Positions 34,072 to 47,574 of a stretch of 64,000 bases of DNA are shown piece after piece (positions within the stretch are counted from its first letter, which is position 1; every line of letters begins with the position of its first letter). The stretch is taken from assembly GCA_949775045.1 (NCBI GenBank), contig OX459098.1, positions 17,691,281 to 17,755,280 on the forward strand, written 5' to 3'. The notes beneath the pieces are model-generated. The model ran no database searches. It was given only the letters and a program-made list of their open reading frames with translations, and was not told the DNA's origin. The position numbers and the translations under genes were made by a program. This DNA comes from Metridium senile (taxonomy: Eukaryota > Cnidaria > Anthozoa > Actiniaria > Metridiidae).

Positions 34072-37000
34072 CTATCAACGCTACCCAATTTTTATTATTT
34101 AAAACAAATATAAGTTACTCACTTGATTTGCATCTTCTTTGATATTTGATCGCACATACTTTTCCTTCTGAATCAACTGTTGACGTCTAACACTACTCCA
34201 GTCATTTGGAGGAGCATTTTGCGTCGCGTTTTTAATTGCGTGTAGCTGTGATTCCATTGTTTCCAACGAATCCGAGTGATTCATCAATTCAGTTGTTTTA
34301 ATCTTCTGTCCGTTCACTTCAACTTCTGCTATCTCTAATTCCATCAGAATGCCTCGCCATTCTCTCATCATTTGTTTCAATAGACGTTGGGTTCCAACTT
34401 TCTGAATGGAACCGACAGTTGGAGCGTAGGATGGAAGTTGAATGGAAGTGCTGTACCAAAGGTCTTCTTCCCGAGCACCTTGGTTATACCCTGACGCCTG
34501 CAGAAAATGTATAGCATCTTGATTCGGTTCCAACTCAAGAACATGCTTGTGGATAGCATTCAGCAGCTCTTGTGAGTCTTTGGAATGGCCATGGTTTTGT
34601 AGTGTTTGATGTACAATTGTTTTGACATGCCCAAACAGGACTGGTCTAACGCTGATACTTCTTGAGAGTCGTCTAAACACTGTGACCAGACTTGTACACA
34701 GTTTGCTGTGAGTTGTTAGATGTTCACTTGTGACAGCTTCCCCGGAGAACAAAATACAAAAGAGCTCCTTTAAGACGTTATATCGGATTTTGAACAAGTG
34801 TCCTGATGAACGTCGATTTTCTAGAAAGTATCTACAGAGATCGTGTGTTCCATCTTGGATTCTTACCATAATTTGTGAGTTCTCTTTGAGCAGTAATGCT
34901 ATGGAAGCAAATTCGTCCAAAATCTTAGCAAACTGTAAGCACCGCTTGAAGGAAACAATGCTATCTATCATCATTGCTGGATCGCTGTGGTCATCTGTCC
35001 ATGTCTTTGGGGCATTTTTTTTAAAAAGGCATTCCTCAATTTCTCCAGGTTCTTTTGTTATAAGACGGATTGTGTCTGGAGTCAGGTTTGTAATGGCGTC
35101 TACGTCTCTTGAGCTGAGATTTCCATAAAGAATCAGGCTTGTGCACCATGACTCGATAATTGGTTGGGACATCTCCTTTTTCATGTTATCAAACCATAAA
35201 CGAATTTGTACAAAGCTTATAAAATCATGTGACTCCTGTCTTCCTATGATTCTCTTGAGGCAATCGAGAAGCTTGTCAGATGAATTTGGAAATGCACCAG
35301 CTATCAATGGTAGCATGTCGATGTCTTCCCATTTTAGTATGGTCATATTGTCTTCCAAATTGATTTGCGACAGGAAAGCCATTCGTTCGGTTAAATCGGT
35401 CCAGCCAGCAACAGCATGTATACAATACACTGTATTGTTATAAATGTTATTGCGTAATCTGAGGAATAGTTCGAAGATATGTTCTTTATCTTCGGTACTT
35501 TTGATAATTTCCGACATTACTTCGATTTGCCTCTTGAAGTTGCCATAACAGCCATACGTTTGATGGCTACACATGTTGTCCAGAGTTTCCAGAATTTTGT
35601 AGCACATTTCAAGAGCTTCCTGGCAACTTTTCGAGCCTTTGTTCCAACCACAGGCCGCAAGAATGACTTCCTTGCAAAGGACTGCGTGTTCACTACTGAT
35701 TGTGAGCCAATGTCGAACTTCGGCAAGAAAATCGGATGCTTTTAAAATAGCTCGGAATATAGAAATGTGATTTCTGGTATCTTCCAGGCTCTCATCATGT
35801 TGGATGTAAATCCCAGATTTGTTACACCTGCATTTTTCATGTTCTCGGGTCTTCTTAAGCAAAGTCTCGCACGTTTCTAATGTGAATTGTCTCAAATCAT
35901 GCTCATCGACATGCAGCCTCTTTAACTCATCCAGAACAAAAAGTGCCAATTCACCAGGTGTATATAGGTCAGTTTCATTTGAAACCTCACTGTGGCCATT
36001 CAGATCTTTCTTCAGTAAATGGTTATAATATGATTCACTTGCATGAGCTGTCGCATGAAGAGCAGTGCAAAAATCCCTTGTGTTGAGATTTGGGTTAACC
36101 AAAAACAATTCAAAGTCGTGTTCAACAATGACATCGCTTGGCTCGTGAAATTCTGTTTCTTTAATGTGATTTGCCACGTCAAGCAACCTTTTGATTCTTC
36201 TCCTCATTTCCTCAGGACATGACGTTGTCTTGTATGTTAAAACTAACTGCCTGGGTATATTCAATCCAAGGATTCTATTTCCAGTTACTACTTCCAGATC
36301 GTCTTTTGACCATTTCCAGTCATTCAGTATCAGAATAAGTGACCTGATACGCTCCTCGTTTTCAAGGCCAACGTTGGAACATTCCGATACACACGACGCT
36401 ATCAGTGGTATCAAACTTGGATTGGTTATGTTCAGTATTTCTTGAACCTTGCCTAAGCCGTCTTCAAACTCCTGCACAGAAACATCTTTCTTTATTGTAG
36501 AATCCATCAACTGCAGCACAATACCAGGCAAGTACATTGTATTTGCATCCAGCTTATCAATCATAAGCTTAAACAATCTGCTTGAGTCACGTTTAGTAAA
36601 TGCTATAGGGGTCTTTTCAACCAGAAGATATAAAATCGTAGTATTGATTGAGGTCGATGTGGAAATTGGTAATTTTGCCAGTTTTTGTATTTGATTTACT
36701 GACATCTCCATCACATGGACATAATGTTCTAACAATGCTTTGGCGTCAATTTTCAAAATTGGATTTGGTTCCTCTTGTGGGTTTTGTGGAACAGGATGGA
36801 CGAAAAGCCGATTAAAGACACAGGAACACATAGCTGTGTGTTTGATGCTACGTGATGGCATGCTGGGCTTGTTAACTGACACCTTAAAGAGGTGGAACAT
36901 TATGTGTACCATTTCTTCTTCTCCTTTTATGTTTCCTCGTTGAAGCATTTTGCAAATACCATTAATCAAAACCACAGTACCAGTGAATGTAAGAGGAAGT

Positions 37001-38315
37001 TCAAGGATGTGTTCAAGACTACGTCGGAAACTCCGTAAGACCGTCGTATTATTATGATATGACTTATTAATTTGACGAAAAGCTGTAATAACTGCAATGT
37101 AAAGAGAAAATACACTGTTTGTGGTATCTGAGAACTCATTTGTGTTTAAGAGCAGGTAATTGCAGATGTAAGGTATTGCAAAATCATTTTCCATCTTGTC
37201 GAAGGTACCAACAGATATTGATCCAGCTATGGCTGCCACTAACATTTGGCACATTTCAACATTACAAGTATGAGACAGTACTTTTAAATAGTTCAAGAAC
37301 ACTCGTGAGAACAAATCAAAGGTTTTTCTTGAATGAAGGCATCCATCGATAGCACAAAACAAGACATTTACAAGACCATCGTTCTTGCAACCTCGAGCTC
37401 CTCCATACCAAGCTTCACAACATAGCATCACAAGGTAACAACTTTTCAAATTACTAGAATTTGCAACACCAATGAAAAATTGTTTGATATTAGCTGTGCT
37501 CGTAGGCAGTAACACAAACTGCATGCAAAGCCCCAAGGTCCTTATCAATCCGTCTTTATCCTCGGCATTCTGTATTATTTTCAAAAGAGACTGAAAAACT
37601 TCTGCTTTGTCACTTTCAACTGGGCAAGAATCACAAATAAACTGCAACATTTTATTCAAGCTGAGATTGAACAAGTGTCTTGTTGATGGATCAAGCAGCA
37701 AAATTCCTTGACCTGAAATATCGCAGTGGGGACGAACAGCTATTAGGAAATCAGTCAAGTATTTCTTTGTGCTGGCTGTATCCATATAAGGTACAATACT
37801 ACGGAGAATATCAAGATGTAACTGGTACTCTCTAAGATCCTGATTCAGTTCTTGGAAAAGGTCTATCATTACATTTAACATTGATGTCTTCACTTTATGA
37901 GCTGGATTCACGGATCCCAAGTATCTAAGGCAGATCACTTTTAGAATTTGCTTCATCTCACCAAAACCATTGGCCTCCAAATTTGAAAAGAATTCAATGA
38001 ATCTCAAGCTTTCTTCGCAGTTCCAAGATTCTGGAAATGCCTTTCCTATTGCAAAAACCAACGATAACCAGTCAGTGTTTGAGCATAAGATTTCTGCAGA
38101 AAGTTGCGATAAAAATTGAACCAGGTTGTTTAGAAAAGTATCGCAATTATAAGCCTCCATCGTCGAATCTTGCTGCATACCTGGTCTCTGTTTTCTTATC
38201 TGAGGTTCCAAAATAGAAGCCAGAAGAATTTTTACCAGGACTACATAAGATGCTTCTTTTTCGGGAAACCGTTTTTTCCAAAACCTTAGAATCTCTTCAA
38301 TGCTTGTATAGTTAA

Positions 38316-41300
38316 GAGCGAGTCCGCGTGAAAACCATGCAGACCAGTCTACACCGTACATCACCGATTTTCTTCAAACTTAGCTCGATTGTACATCTTA
38401 GTTAACTTATTACTTTGGTGACTTTTTTTGGCTTTAAATTAAAAAGGCTTAAAGTTACAACCGTTTGAGTATTTTACCCTAAAAACGGTCAAAATTTGCA
38501 TAAAATATACCTAAAGTTTTACGGCCTCGTATTTCCTTTGCAGATTGTTTCCTGCACCAATATTCTGCCAACGTTTAGCACATTATCGTATTAGTACTTT
38601 AAGTTGAATAAAAAGTCGTGAAACAAATATTGGGTTGTTTTATAATGGGTTGAGTTATTGCTATTATTCAGCTTTGACGAAAAGTGTAAAAATATACTCT
38701 AGAAAAGAGCTATTTGCACCTATCCGGCAGTTATTCATATAACTTTGAAACCTTTATCAGATAGTATGATGATAGAGACAATGTTTTATCGAAAAAAAAG
38801 TATGTAAAGTATTAATTTTTCAAGCGAAAAATAACTAAGAAAATGATGAAATTTACATTGTTTGAAGTTGTCACGTGACAAAACTAAATATACAACAAAT
38901 CTATAACACACTAAATATGATCCCAATATAATGATAATAATCATAAGAATCAATTATATGAATTAAAATAATGATATTCATCATTATATAAGATAATGTT
39001 ACAACAAATAACTAAGTGTTAGGCTTGTAAGACGAATACAGTAATGTTTTGTCTGTCTACCTTCGGCTTCCCTTTTTCTGGTAAAAACGATATTTCATAA
39101 TATTTTTTTCACAATATTATCATTTTTTGAAATAAAATAATTTTTACAGTATTAGAATTATGCATTTATTAACCTCACACACAACATGTTAAAGAAATTA
39201 TTGAACTCATGCGGTTGATAAAAACATAAACAGACAAAGTAACAGTGTACTATATAAAACTATGTAACCTTTTTGATTTATTATTTTCCTGATTATGATC
39301 ACTCTCCAGGGATATGAATACGTTTTCATAAAAATATATTGTTAAAGTTCTAGTAAGACACATTTTTATAAAAGACATACATTTTGCTTCACGTGTACAT
39401 GTTCTCTTTGTTGTTTTGCATAAATTTGAAATTGACATTCGACTAATTGACATGTTTGGTAGACACCGACATTAATTGTCATTTTACGTGCATTAGTTGA
39501 GGTTAATTTTGACATACAGTAGTTATTTTATGGCGGTTTGCTCTTTTCACAATCTTTCTGTGGAAAATTGTGGAAGTTCTCGAAGAAACAATGACACCTG
39601 TTTTGTTTTGCTACCTTTAAAATCTTGTACAAAGAGTATCTGCACCCATCTACTTGGCTGTTTAAAAACTTCTTCCAAAGATGTGAAGTACGAGTGGGAA
39701 CTTTGTCCTTTAAGAGCTGGTGTTTTTAAAACTGAAAATACAGATGATATGACAATATGTCCGCTGCATAGAGACCACTTTGGTTTAGGCTGGCGTCCCA
39801 GTCGAGTCTGTAAGCATCCTGCACACGATTCTAAACAAAAGCCTGCCAGAGGTGTGACATGCAAAGCGTATTTCTCAAGAGATATTATTCGAAACATGGG
39901 GAATGTTATGCGAAATTGGTCAAGGTATTGTTACATCTAAGTAAGGGTTGCATTTTCGATCCCATCTAAGTTTCGGTGAAATTAAAAATACTAAATAGTT
40001 TATTATCGTTTAAAGGAATTTTCATTGAATACTATATATATACTGATTAACAACTAGTATTGAAGAGTTTTGAATTGAGCCGTTTCTTTTTTACGTTGAG
40101 ATATCTAGAGAGTGAATAAGATGAATCTGGATTACCATCGATTTTTAAGTATTAAAATACTTGCCATTCCCGTCAAACGACTGTGAAGCGATTCTCTTCC
40201 GTCAATCAAACATAATTGGTCTAGTCTAGTGATAATTACTATAAACAACTGACAATGTGAACAAAAAAGCAGCTAGGTAAAAAATATTATTTCAAATAGA
40301 ATAGTTGGTCCAAAAAATATACATTTATTTAGTTTTAACGTTCTGATACCTAGAATACATCGTTAGGCTAAAATTTGTTTTCAACATTAGTATGCAAATG
40401 TTTTAATAGACAATTTGTTTGACGGAAGAGAATCGCTATTAAACTCACTTAACGATCTCTGTTGGGCCGGCATTATTTTATTTTATTGTTATTATCACTA
40501 TTATTTCATTCCATTTTTTATGTCATAATAACATGCTTTTCTGAAAGTTAACGCTAAAATGGTTAACGACCGGGAACCAGTTCGTGACAGTTGATTGTTT
40601 AGTACTGATAATCACACTTGTCTACGCTGTCGTTGTCATTTGGATAATTTCCACGTTTTCGACTTTTATTTTACGAATCTGTTGTCTTAAAGATGTAAGT
40701 TTCCAATATTTATACATATTAAAATCAACTCAAGGCTCTTTGTTGTAATTTGAACCATTTGATCAGCTTAACATTATCGTTAATTGATGCAAACTCGGCA
40801 TGTTTTTGTGTGTATTTCTTTCGGAAAATTTAAAAAAAAAAGCAGCGTATAGTTAAAATATTTTAACATTGTACATTTATGACTTCTTAAATCGCCCTAC
40901 TACATTAGCTGTTGTTTTTAGGTAAGTATTTTCAACTTATCGGCGTTTTTAGTCGCAAATGGTCATTAGTCTTATGATTGGATACGTGTAAAAACGCGAA
41001 ATTCGCGATACTGTATCTCTTCACCTTTAAAACTTTACAGAAATTTTTTTCTTTGTATTTGTTAACCATTATCAGTTGTACATAAAAGTCAAACTTTGTG
41101 GTTTTAAAAAGTTGCCGGATCTTGTATATCGAATTGTTAAGAATGCATACTCAAAATGTAGATTTCATAGCCTGATATGTAAATAAGCGAAAATTTTATT
41201 TAAATAAATATTTTGATACTTTGATACTGTCGTTGTATTTATTATATGTTGTAGTAGGTCTGTACGAATTCCAGTTAAGAAAAAAGCTATATTTTTAGAG

Positions 41301-41526
41301 AAATTGATTTCTAAAGTTGGTGTAAATTTCAAGCAATTTTTATCGTTCGCCTGACTACTTTCACTTAAACCACGATATCTGCTAGAGAATTTAATATTTT
41401 TGTTTTATATTGCACACAGTTAATATTTACACTAAAATACATATCTCTGCCAAAAATGAAAGAAATCGGTGATACCCGTTGTAGACACATTTTTCGATTT
41501 TGCATGGTTTTCACACGGACTCGCTC
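38316..41526. mobile_element. 3.2-kb transposon at a TTAA target in gene C
   Basis: TTAA stands at 38312-38315 and 41527-41530. The ends are inverted repeats GAGCGAGTCCGCGTGAAAAC and GAGCGAGTCCGTGTGAAAAC, continuing ACCATGCA and then a weaker TATCACCGATTT block. Gene B has the empty site (TATAGTTAATATTG). TTAA specificity is typical of piggyBac and also of Kolobok. The interior is AT-rich with no DDD transposase frame that I can see; it holds a Cys-rich exon at 39530-39924. Confidence 0.85.
39530..39924 (+). CDS. Cys/His-rich exon inside the TTAA transposon
   Basis: Starts MAVCSFHNLSVENCG at the ATG at 39530 and reads to a donor AAG|GTATTG, after which the frame closes at 39940. About 132 residues with paired cysteines and histidines (ELCPLRAGVF, ICPLHRDHFGLGW, RVCKHPAHD), which suggests zinc binding. 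An in-frame upstream stretch begins at 39497 without an obvious reason to start there. It may be the first exon of an element-encoded protein or a captured host exon. No later exon was identified in 40.0-41.5 kb. Not a recognised transposase. Confidence 0.45.
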
Positions 41527-42797
41527 TTAATATTGGATATCAAAAGTGCCTCAGCCGTTATTTGGAATGTAAGTGATTGGTGTGGTCTTATAAGGTTTGC
41601 TCTTTGTTCATTCATTGTTTGGGGTATTGGAAGGTAAATATTATATGATGTTTGATTAATTAATGTCATGATTGACTTGTAAATTGTCATATCTTTTTCA
41701 AGGCTAGCAGCAAATGAATCAGCATCGGTACTTAATATGTCAAACAGTGCCTCTAGACAAGTTAATGGAATATTCAATTGCACGAGCTTCAGGCACAATT
41801 TAGTGTGACATAGGAAAACAGGATGGTGCTGGAATAATATTTGTAGTTTCTCCTCATTTCCAATAGTGCGCAATTCCTTAAACTCACCTTTAGACATTAC
41901 AGAGTCCCTAATGATAGTGTTTCTAACTTGCCGAAGTAATGATTCATCGCCTGGATTTTCGGAATTCCCATTAAGTACAATGTCACATTTTGCAGTTTGT
42001 ATTGCAAACCAATTGGAAATAAAAGGATACTTCAACAAATCGTTCCAATCATTGAGCACTTTACGTTTTTGCACAAAGGAACCGCTTGGGTTGTGAGGAG
42101 GATTAATCTCCTCATCTCGCCTTGCTACCACAGCTGTCTGTTGAAGAAGTTCAAGAAAGTGGGCATCATTGATCCTTGGTTTAAGCAAATCAAATGTCGT
42201 TTGAAACAAAGACAGTAAGGACGGTGCTCTAGGAGTGTTCCAATCAGTATCCAAAAGAACTTCTTTATTTAAAATGATCTGATGTAAGTGTAGCAGTTCA
42301 TCCAAGCATTCTGACAGCTTGATGTCTGGATCAGAGACTGGAGTAGATGCTTCCGAAGAACTACATTTGGTCAGCTCATCAGAAAGTTTTACAGCAAAGT
42401 TAACCACGAGAGCAGGACTGGGAATAACGGGTTGACAACTCTCTTCATTTTTACCTGCTCTTTGATAAAGTAAGAGACACAGATCTACAAGTTTAATACT
42501 CTCATCTTCAAAGGTCTTGCAATCAGTGTAGACCTTCCTAAGACCTGTTAGGCCTTTGCGGATAATATTAGCTACAAAATTCCCATTCAGTTGAGCGAGT
42601 GTGTTAATTACATGAAGTTGTCCTTCTTTGGTGAAGAAATGAAAGCTAAGCAATTCATTGCACGCATCAGTGAAATCTGGTCGACAGGTTGAGGCCTGGA
42701 CACGACCACTTTTTATAAGTTCTTGTAATGCATTTTGGATTGTTTTCAAGGGGGACTGGTTTGAAGTTTCATTATTTGTGCTATCCAAACCATCCAT

Positions 42798-44328
42798 TCC
42801 CAGCCATGGAAAATGAACTTTTGCTGAAAAGAAATGGTTTCATGGTTTTATGTTTTGCATCATTATAATCAAAGTGTTTCCTATCAAGTTGTATTCTTAT
42901 CCGTTAATGATTGTTCATTTTCTGTTTGTTCGGGTTTTGTTGTTGTTGCTGTTGTTGATTTGTTCAGCATTGTTTGTTTATTTTTTGGTTTGTTCAGCAT
43001 TGTTTGTTTATTTGTTTGTTGGATTGTTTTTATGAAAAGAAAGGTTATTGATGCGGTATCCATAATTGTATACGAAATACAGGCTCAACAACATGCATGG
43101 TCGAGGTCAATCAAGCCTCGCTCCAAGCAATTATCTCGGACTTTGTTGTAGCGAACGAAAATGTTTGTACTTTTTGTCGTTTTTCGAGTTAAACTTATAT
43201 CAAAATTGTGATTAGGGGAATTTCCTTCCCCCTCCCCCTACACTTAACGTATAAAAATTGAATTCTGTAGATAGGATACAGTATTCGTCTTAATATCACA
43301 TGTATAAAAAATACTCGATTCCGATTGGCTGACGAACTGTGAATTTTTTCTTAATACCGTGCAATTAATTAATTGCACACATCCGGGAACTTTTGTGCTT
43401 TAAAATTGATTCATTGCCACTTTTATTCTCAGAAACTCGTATTTTTATATATGTGATATTAAAAGGAAATTACACCTAATGAAAAATACCGCTTGTATTT
43501 GATGAAAGTGAATTAATACCACTCGTGCTACGCACTCGTGGTATTAATTCATTTTATTCATTTTCATCAAATACGCGCGGTAGTTTTCATTAATTCTTCT
43601 TGAACGGTGTAATTTCCTATACAAAAAGCATGTTATTAGTAGTAGTAATAACTAAATTATATCTAATATATCAATATTGTAATTTCCTTTTAAAACTTAT
43701 GAATATATATATAAGAACATTCGACGAAATTTATGTAATTTAGTGTGCATTGAATAAAATTAAACAATCTAAGAAAATAATAGTGAGAGTCAAAGAAATA
43801 ATACAAATGAAGCAACTAAATAACAATTAAAGAAAACGAAAATTTTGTTACAAAATGTAAAAGAGGAAACAACAGGATGCCTTTGAATGTTGCACTTCCT
43901 CCTCAATCGTTAGTAAATTTTCTCGCCGCCTAAAAATTACGATTTCGATTCAACGATTTATTTTATATTTTAATATAAGCGAAAATTAAAAAAATCTATA
44001 CTCACCAAATTTATACCCACGACCTGCAATATCGGACCCGCGACGCGCGACGAAAACCCAAACTCGCCAAAATGGTAATCGAGGTAACCAGTCTACGAAA
44101 TGTAAATCATATAAATCACGACTGGGTTCCTTCCTGTGATTGGTTAGAGCTGTATTTACAAAACATTACCAAAATTAGTTATGAACTGCGGTGGTGAATA
44201 TTCGATTATACAAAATATATTTTCAAAGTTGAAAATAATCCAATGATAAAAATGTATCTCATATTTCAATTATATGTAATAATATTATTATTGACATTAC
44301 GTAAAATCGAACATTTTGAATAATCCAA
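42798..44328. other. 5' flank of gene C, shared intergenic block
   Basis: No gene supported. Same layout as the B flank: acceptor TTCTTTTCAG, T/G-rich run with a duplicated GTTCAGCATTGTTTG, then AT-rich sequence. Has an intact GTATTTACAAAAC site (44151) where the B flank carries the fold-back element. Confidence 0.5.
43482..43594. repeat. Hairpin in the C flank
   Basis: ACCGCTTGTATTTGATGAAA pairs with TTTCATCAAATACGCGCGGT, and inside it AATTAATACCACTCGTG pairs with CACGAGTGGTATTAATT around GCTACG. The B flank (about 23430-23490) has only the left half intact. Confidence 0.7.
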
Positions 44329-45237
44329 TACAGTATGTTGCCCAGTATCGTGACACAAACAAATAAAACTCGTTTTTAGCAACGGCTATTTGACATTTCA
44401 AAAAAATAAAGACTACAGAGAAAACACTGAACATTTAGCTTCAGTATGCATGTTTTGACGGGCTTTTACATGCACTGATTCTTCGAAGAGAAGCAATTGT
44501 TGGCAGAGTAGTGGAGGTTTCCTGGACTTTTACTGCGCAGTAAACTGACCTTGGCTAGAAAATGAGGGATTTACATCGCATATTCTCAAAGACCAAAGAC
44601 AAGATTTATACTGACGATAGCTAGTGAGTGTATTAACTTCATTCTACGATCCTTGATTGTTCAGCAATTTTGATATTTGCAAAAATATTAGATTCATAAT
44701 ATTTAGTCCGTTTTAAGATTAGGTGCCCAGTTTCGTGACACGCAAATACCAGTGATTACAAACAGCCCGAATACACTGACAAGTATTGGCTTTAAACGAA
44801 ATCATGGCTGGAAATTGTTTGAAAACATACATGTTATGCATTCTGTTCGTTTCGTGAATCAAGTTTTGCTTTTGCTATGGAACACTACGGCAGATAGAGT
44901 CGCCTTTTCAGATCGTTTATATGCAAATTTTAAAAGTTGATAAGTAGCGGGAATTTGAAACATTTCAAGTAGTTTCATATTCAAACATTCTCATAAAAAT
45001 TAAATAAGGAACAATCCAAATGTTAGTGCAAAATTAGTTTAAGGTACGAAAATATGTTTTTGATTTGTTTTATCGAATTTTGTTGTGAATTACTTTGAAA
45101 ACAATGTATATTTACTACGTGTCATTTACCTGATGAATTTGCCTTTGTATGCCAGTTTCATAGACTTATTTTTTACTCTGTAGAGAAGATATAGTATTTA
45201 CAAACTGAAGTGTCACGAAACTGGGCAACATACTGTA
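44329..45237. mobile_element. Tc1/mariner-like non-autonomous element, C flank
   Basis: Ends TACAGTATGTTGCCCAGTAT and the inverted copy, at the same site as 28476-29797. The interior (44670-45180) differs from the B-flank copy and holds no supported gene. Confidence 0.75.
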
Positions 45238-45831
45238 TTTATTTAGAAGGAAATTTCTAGCCATTTTCCAAGTGTTTTACAACTTAGCATACCAAACGAC
45301 TGAGCAACGTTTGGCCTGCCTAGACAGACTGTTTGACAATTCAAACGCACTAGTGAACGACTTAAAATCAACAAATTCAGCTTGCAGCGGCTCACTCGAG
45401 TGCAAATAGCAGTCATAATAGATCACAATTCCCGTCTACAAAAAAATAACTATTACTGCTGTTATACTACTGTCTCTATAATAAGATGAGCTCACGTTTA
45501 ATAGCATACAAGTCTCATTCAAACGGCTTTGTCAGCTAAATTAAATGGATTGATAAATTCAAAGCAATAATCACTCGACAACTCGACTACAAACCGCGTA
45601 GCGAGAGAACTAATAAATCCCTTCAACTTACCTTATAAATCGTCTACATATTGGAACAGTTATCAAGCTGGTTTGATACGTTTTTCTCTTAATAAAGATG
45701 CATAAAGGAAATTTTGCTTTTGTGCAAATTTTGATGACTCATAATTCGGGTAATTTTAGTTTCGGGGAAGCCCCGTGAAATTTGACCAATCAGGTATCGC
45801 GGGATAAAATAAAACCAGCATGATGTCATGT

Positions 45832-46050
45832 TACAGTTCGAATCGAAAAACCGTGGGCACCCAGAAATATTTTAGAAATCGTTTATTGTTCGTTGAAAAA
45901 CTCACAAACAACTTTAACTACAAAAATTTTATCATACTACACATCAGTCAAAGTTCTTGCGGTGATATAGTTGTTTCTGAGTTGTTCAACGAATAATAAA
46001 CGATTTTTAAAATATTTCTAGGTGCCCACGGTTTTGTGATTTGCACTGTA
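45832..46050. mobile_element. TA-flanked MITE, TACAGTGCGAATC family (copy 3)
   Basis: Same site and nearly same sequence as copy 2 at 30408. Confidence 0.8.
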
Positions 46051-46618
46051 ATAGCCAATCAGCAAAAGCCTTCTATTGGTGAAATTTACGACATAATCAA
46101 AATAATATCTCGAATTTATAAATAGTATCAAAAGAAAAACATGTCGATGAGAATTATGTATTAGGGAAATTCCCGTCGTTTCAACTTCATGGGAGCCCCG
46201 TGAGACATCAGTTTCAATCAACCAAAGTAAATAGTGGAAATTATTATGATCGTATTTGAACAAAGAACGTTCGAGAAATATACAACTACATTGGTCTGAA
46301 ATTTGCTTCATTGCAGCCTAATTACTTCATGTTCATATTTCGCTAAATAAACGATGCAAGTATTTTAAAAGTTTTACTGGAAAACGTTCACTATATATAT
46401 CAGTAGGCAAGGTTTCTCGTCTGGCTTACAAACGTCTGTAAAATCTGCTGACTTTACCGCGCTATATCTTTGCTATTTTATACGATTTTCTTCTCAAACT
46501 TAGCGATTTTACTATTAAATTGTGAAGTTCTCTTTCCAGCCATGAAGATGAATTTTCATTTATTTTACTCTATCAAAATTTGGAAAAACCGTCACGTCAA
46601 CTATTGAAACTAGCAATA

Positions 46619-46771
46619 ACACTAGAGTACAAACACTAAAAGTGTGCAACATAAATACCACTAAATACTGCTAAATTATGTAAATTCTTTTGTTCTCTAT
46701 TGTTTAATCAACACTATTTAATGGTAAATAGTACAAAGTATTGCACACTTTTAGTGTTTGTACTCTAGTGT
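46619..46771. repeat. Hairpin repeat, unit 3 version
   Basis: Nearly identical to 31196-31348; the outer pair differs in the right arm (GTACTC against GAACTC), which restores a perfect match with the left arm. Confidence 0.8.
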
Positions 46772-46781
46772 ATGTTGTGTA

Positions 46782-47041
46782 TACACCTATTTCAATTAAC
46801 GTTGTCCATCTGGAATGGTTGATCTGAGACCGATAGGAATTGTGGGAGTTCATTAAATTCCAAATGCATTGTTTTAATCACACTTGAATGGTGTTGAATT
46901 ACAGATAACAGTATTTCAGAAGTAAACATCAATATTCAAGCGTGATTATAATAATGTATTTGCAGTTTAACGAGCTCCCACAATTCCTATCGGTCTCAGA
47001 TCAACCATTCCAGATGGACAACGTTAATTGAAATAGGTGTA
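46782..47041. mobile_element. TA-flanked MITE, TACACCTATTTC family
   Basis: Inverted ends of about 70 bp (TACACCTATTTCAATTAACG, and a right end GAAATAGGTGTA). The paralogous spacers at 13306 and 31350 are empty (GTTGTGTATATGTC). The end motif TACACCTA is shared with the MITE at 7167. Confidence 0.85.
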
Positions 47042-47574
47042 TGTCTAATATAAACGATAGGCAATACAATGAAATTGTAAAACTGTAAAAAAAACCCGTA
47101 CCTTTTCGAGCTTCAACCCTTCGTCGGAGAAGAAGACTGTGATAAAGGGCTAAACGTCAGTAAAAGTAGGTATTGTTTTTTACGGTCTTACAAATTTCAT
47201 ATTATTGCCTATGAGTAATATGAACAATGTGAATTATGATTAAACTGATGAAAGTTCTGAGCCTAATTTTTGAAACATCCAAGACATAATTAGTCGGTCT
47301 TTCGATTGGACTAGGGCTTCCCATGATCATTCATGAACAAGTTTCAAGGTTTTCCTTGTAGCAGCTCACAGTGGTGTACCGTAATAACAACACTTTTGGT
47401 TGATAAAAAATATGGCAAAATTGAAAACGATCACTTATAAACAATTACAGCTATTTCAACAAAACATGAATACTTGATACTACATTCTAAGACGAAATGG
47501 AAAAATAAATACACCGCAATTTACTCTCTTTGTGTAGCAATAGTATATTGTTTTCAATGCAATACACTAAAAAT

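Larger units (their letters stand above)
32124..42797 (-). pseudogene. Giant-gene paralog C, intact frame split by a TTAA transposon
   Basis: Exon 1 is in two pieces, 42797-41527 and 38311-34123, separated by the element and one TTAA copy. Together they make 5460 nt, the same as exon 1 of gene B, and the frame matches across the target. Later exons: 33485-33398, 33195-32887, 32789-32599, 32522-32124. All splice sites are plausible (donors CAA|GTGAGT, CAG|GTAAGA, CAG|GTCAGT, AAG|GTAAG). It starts MDGLDSTNNETSNQSP and lacks internal stops; it ends one residue before gene B. Translation across the insertion would stop within a few codons (KSESV). The gene is silenced only by the transposon, unless that is spliced or excised. 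Function unknown, as for B. Confidence 0.82.

Noticed and set aside
38315..38364. An apparent N-terminus MMYGVDWSAWFSRG for a separate gene at 38364
   Set aside because: These codons are read from the terminal repeat of the TTAA transposon; the real start of the gene is at 42797.
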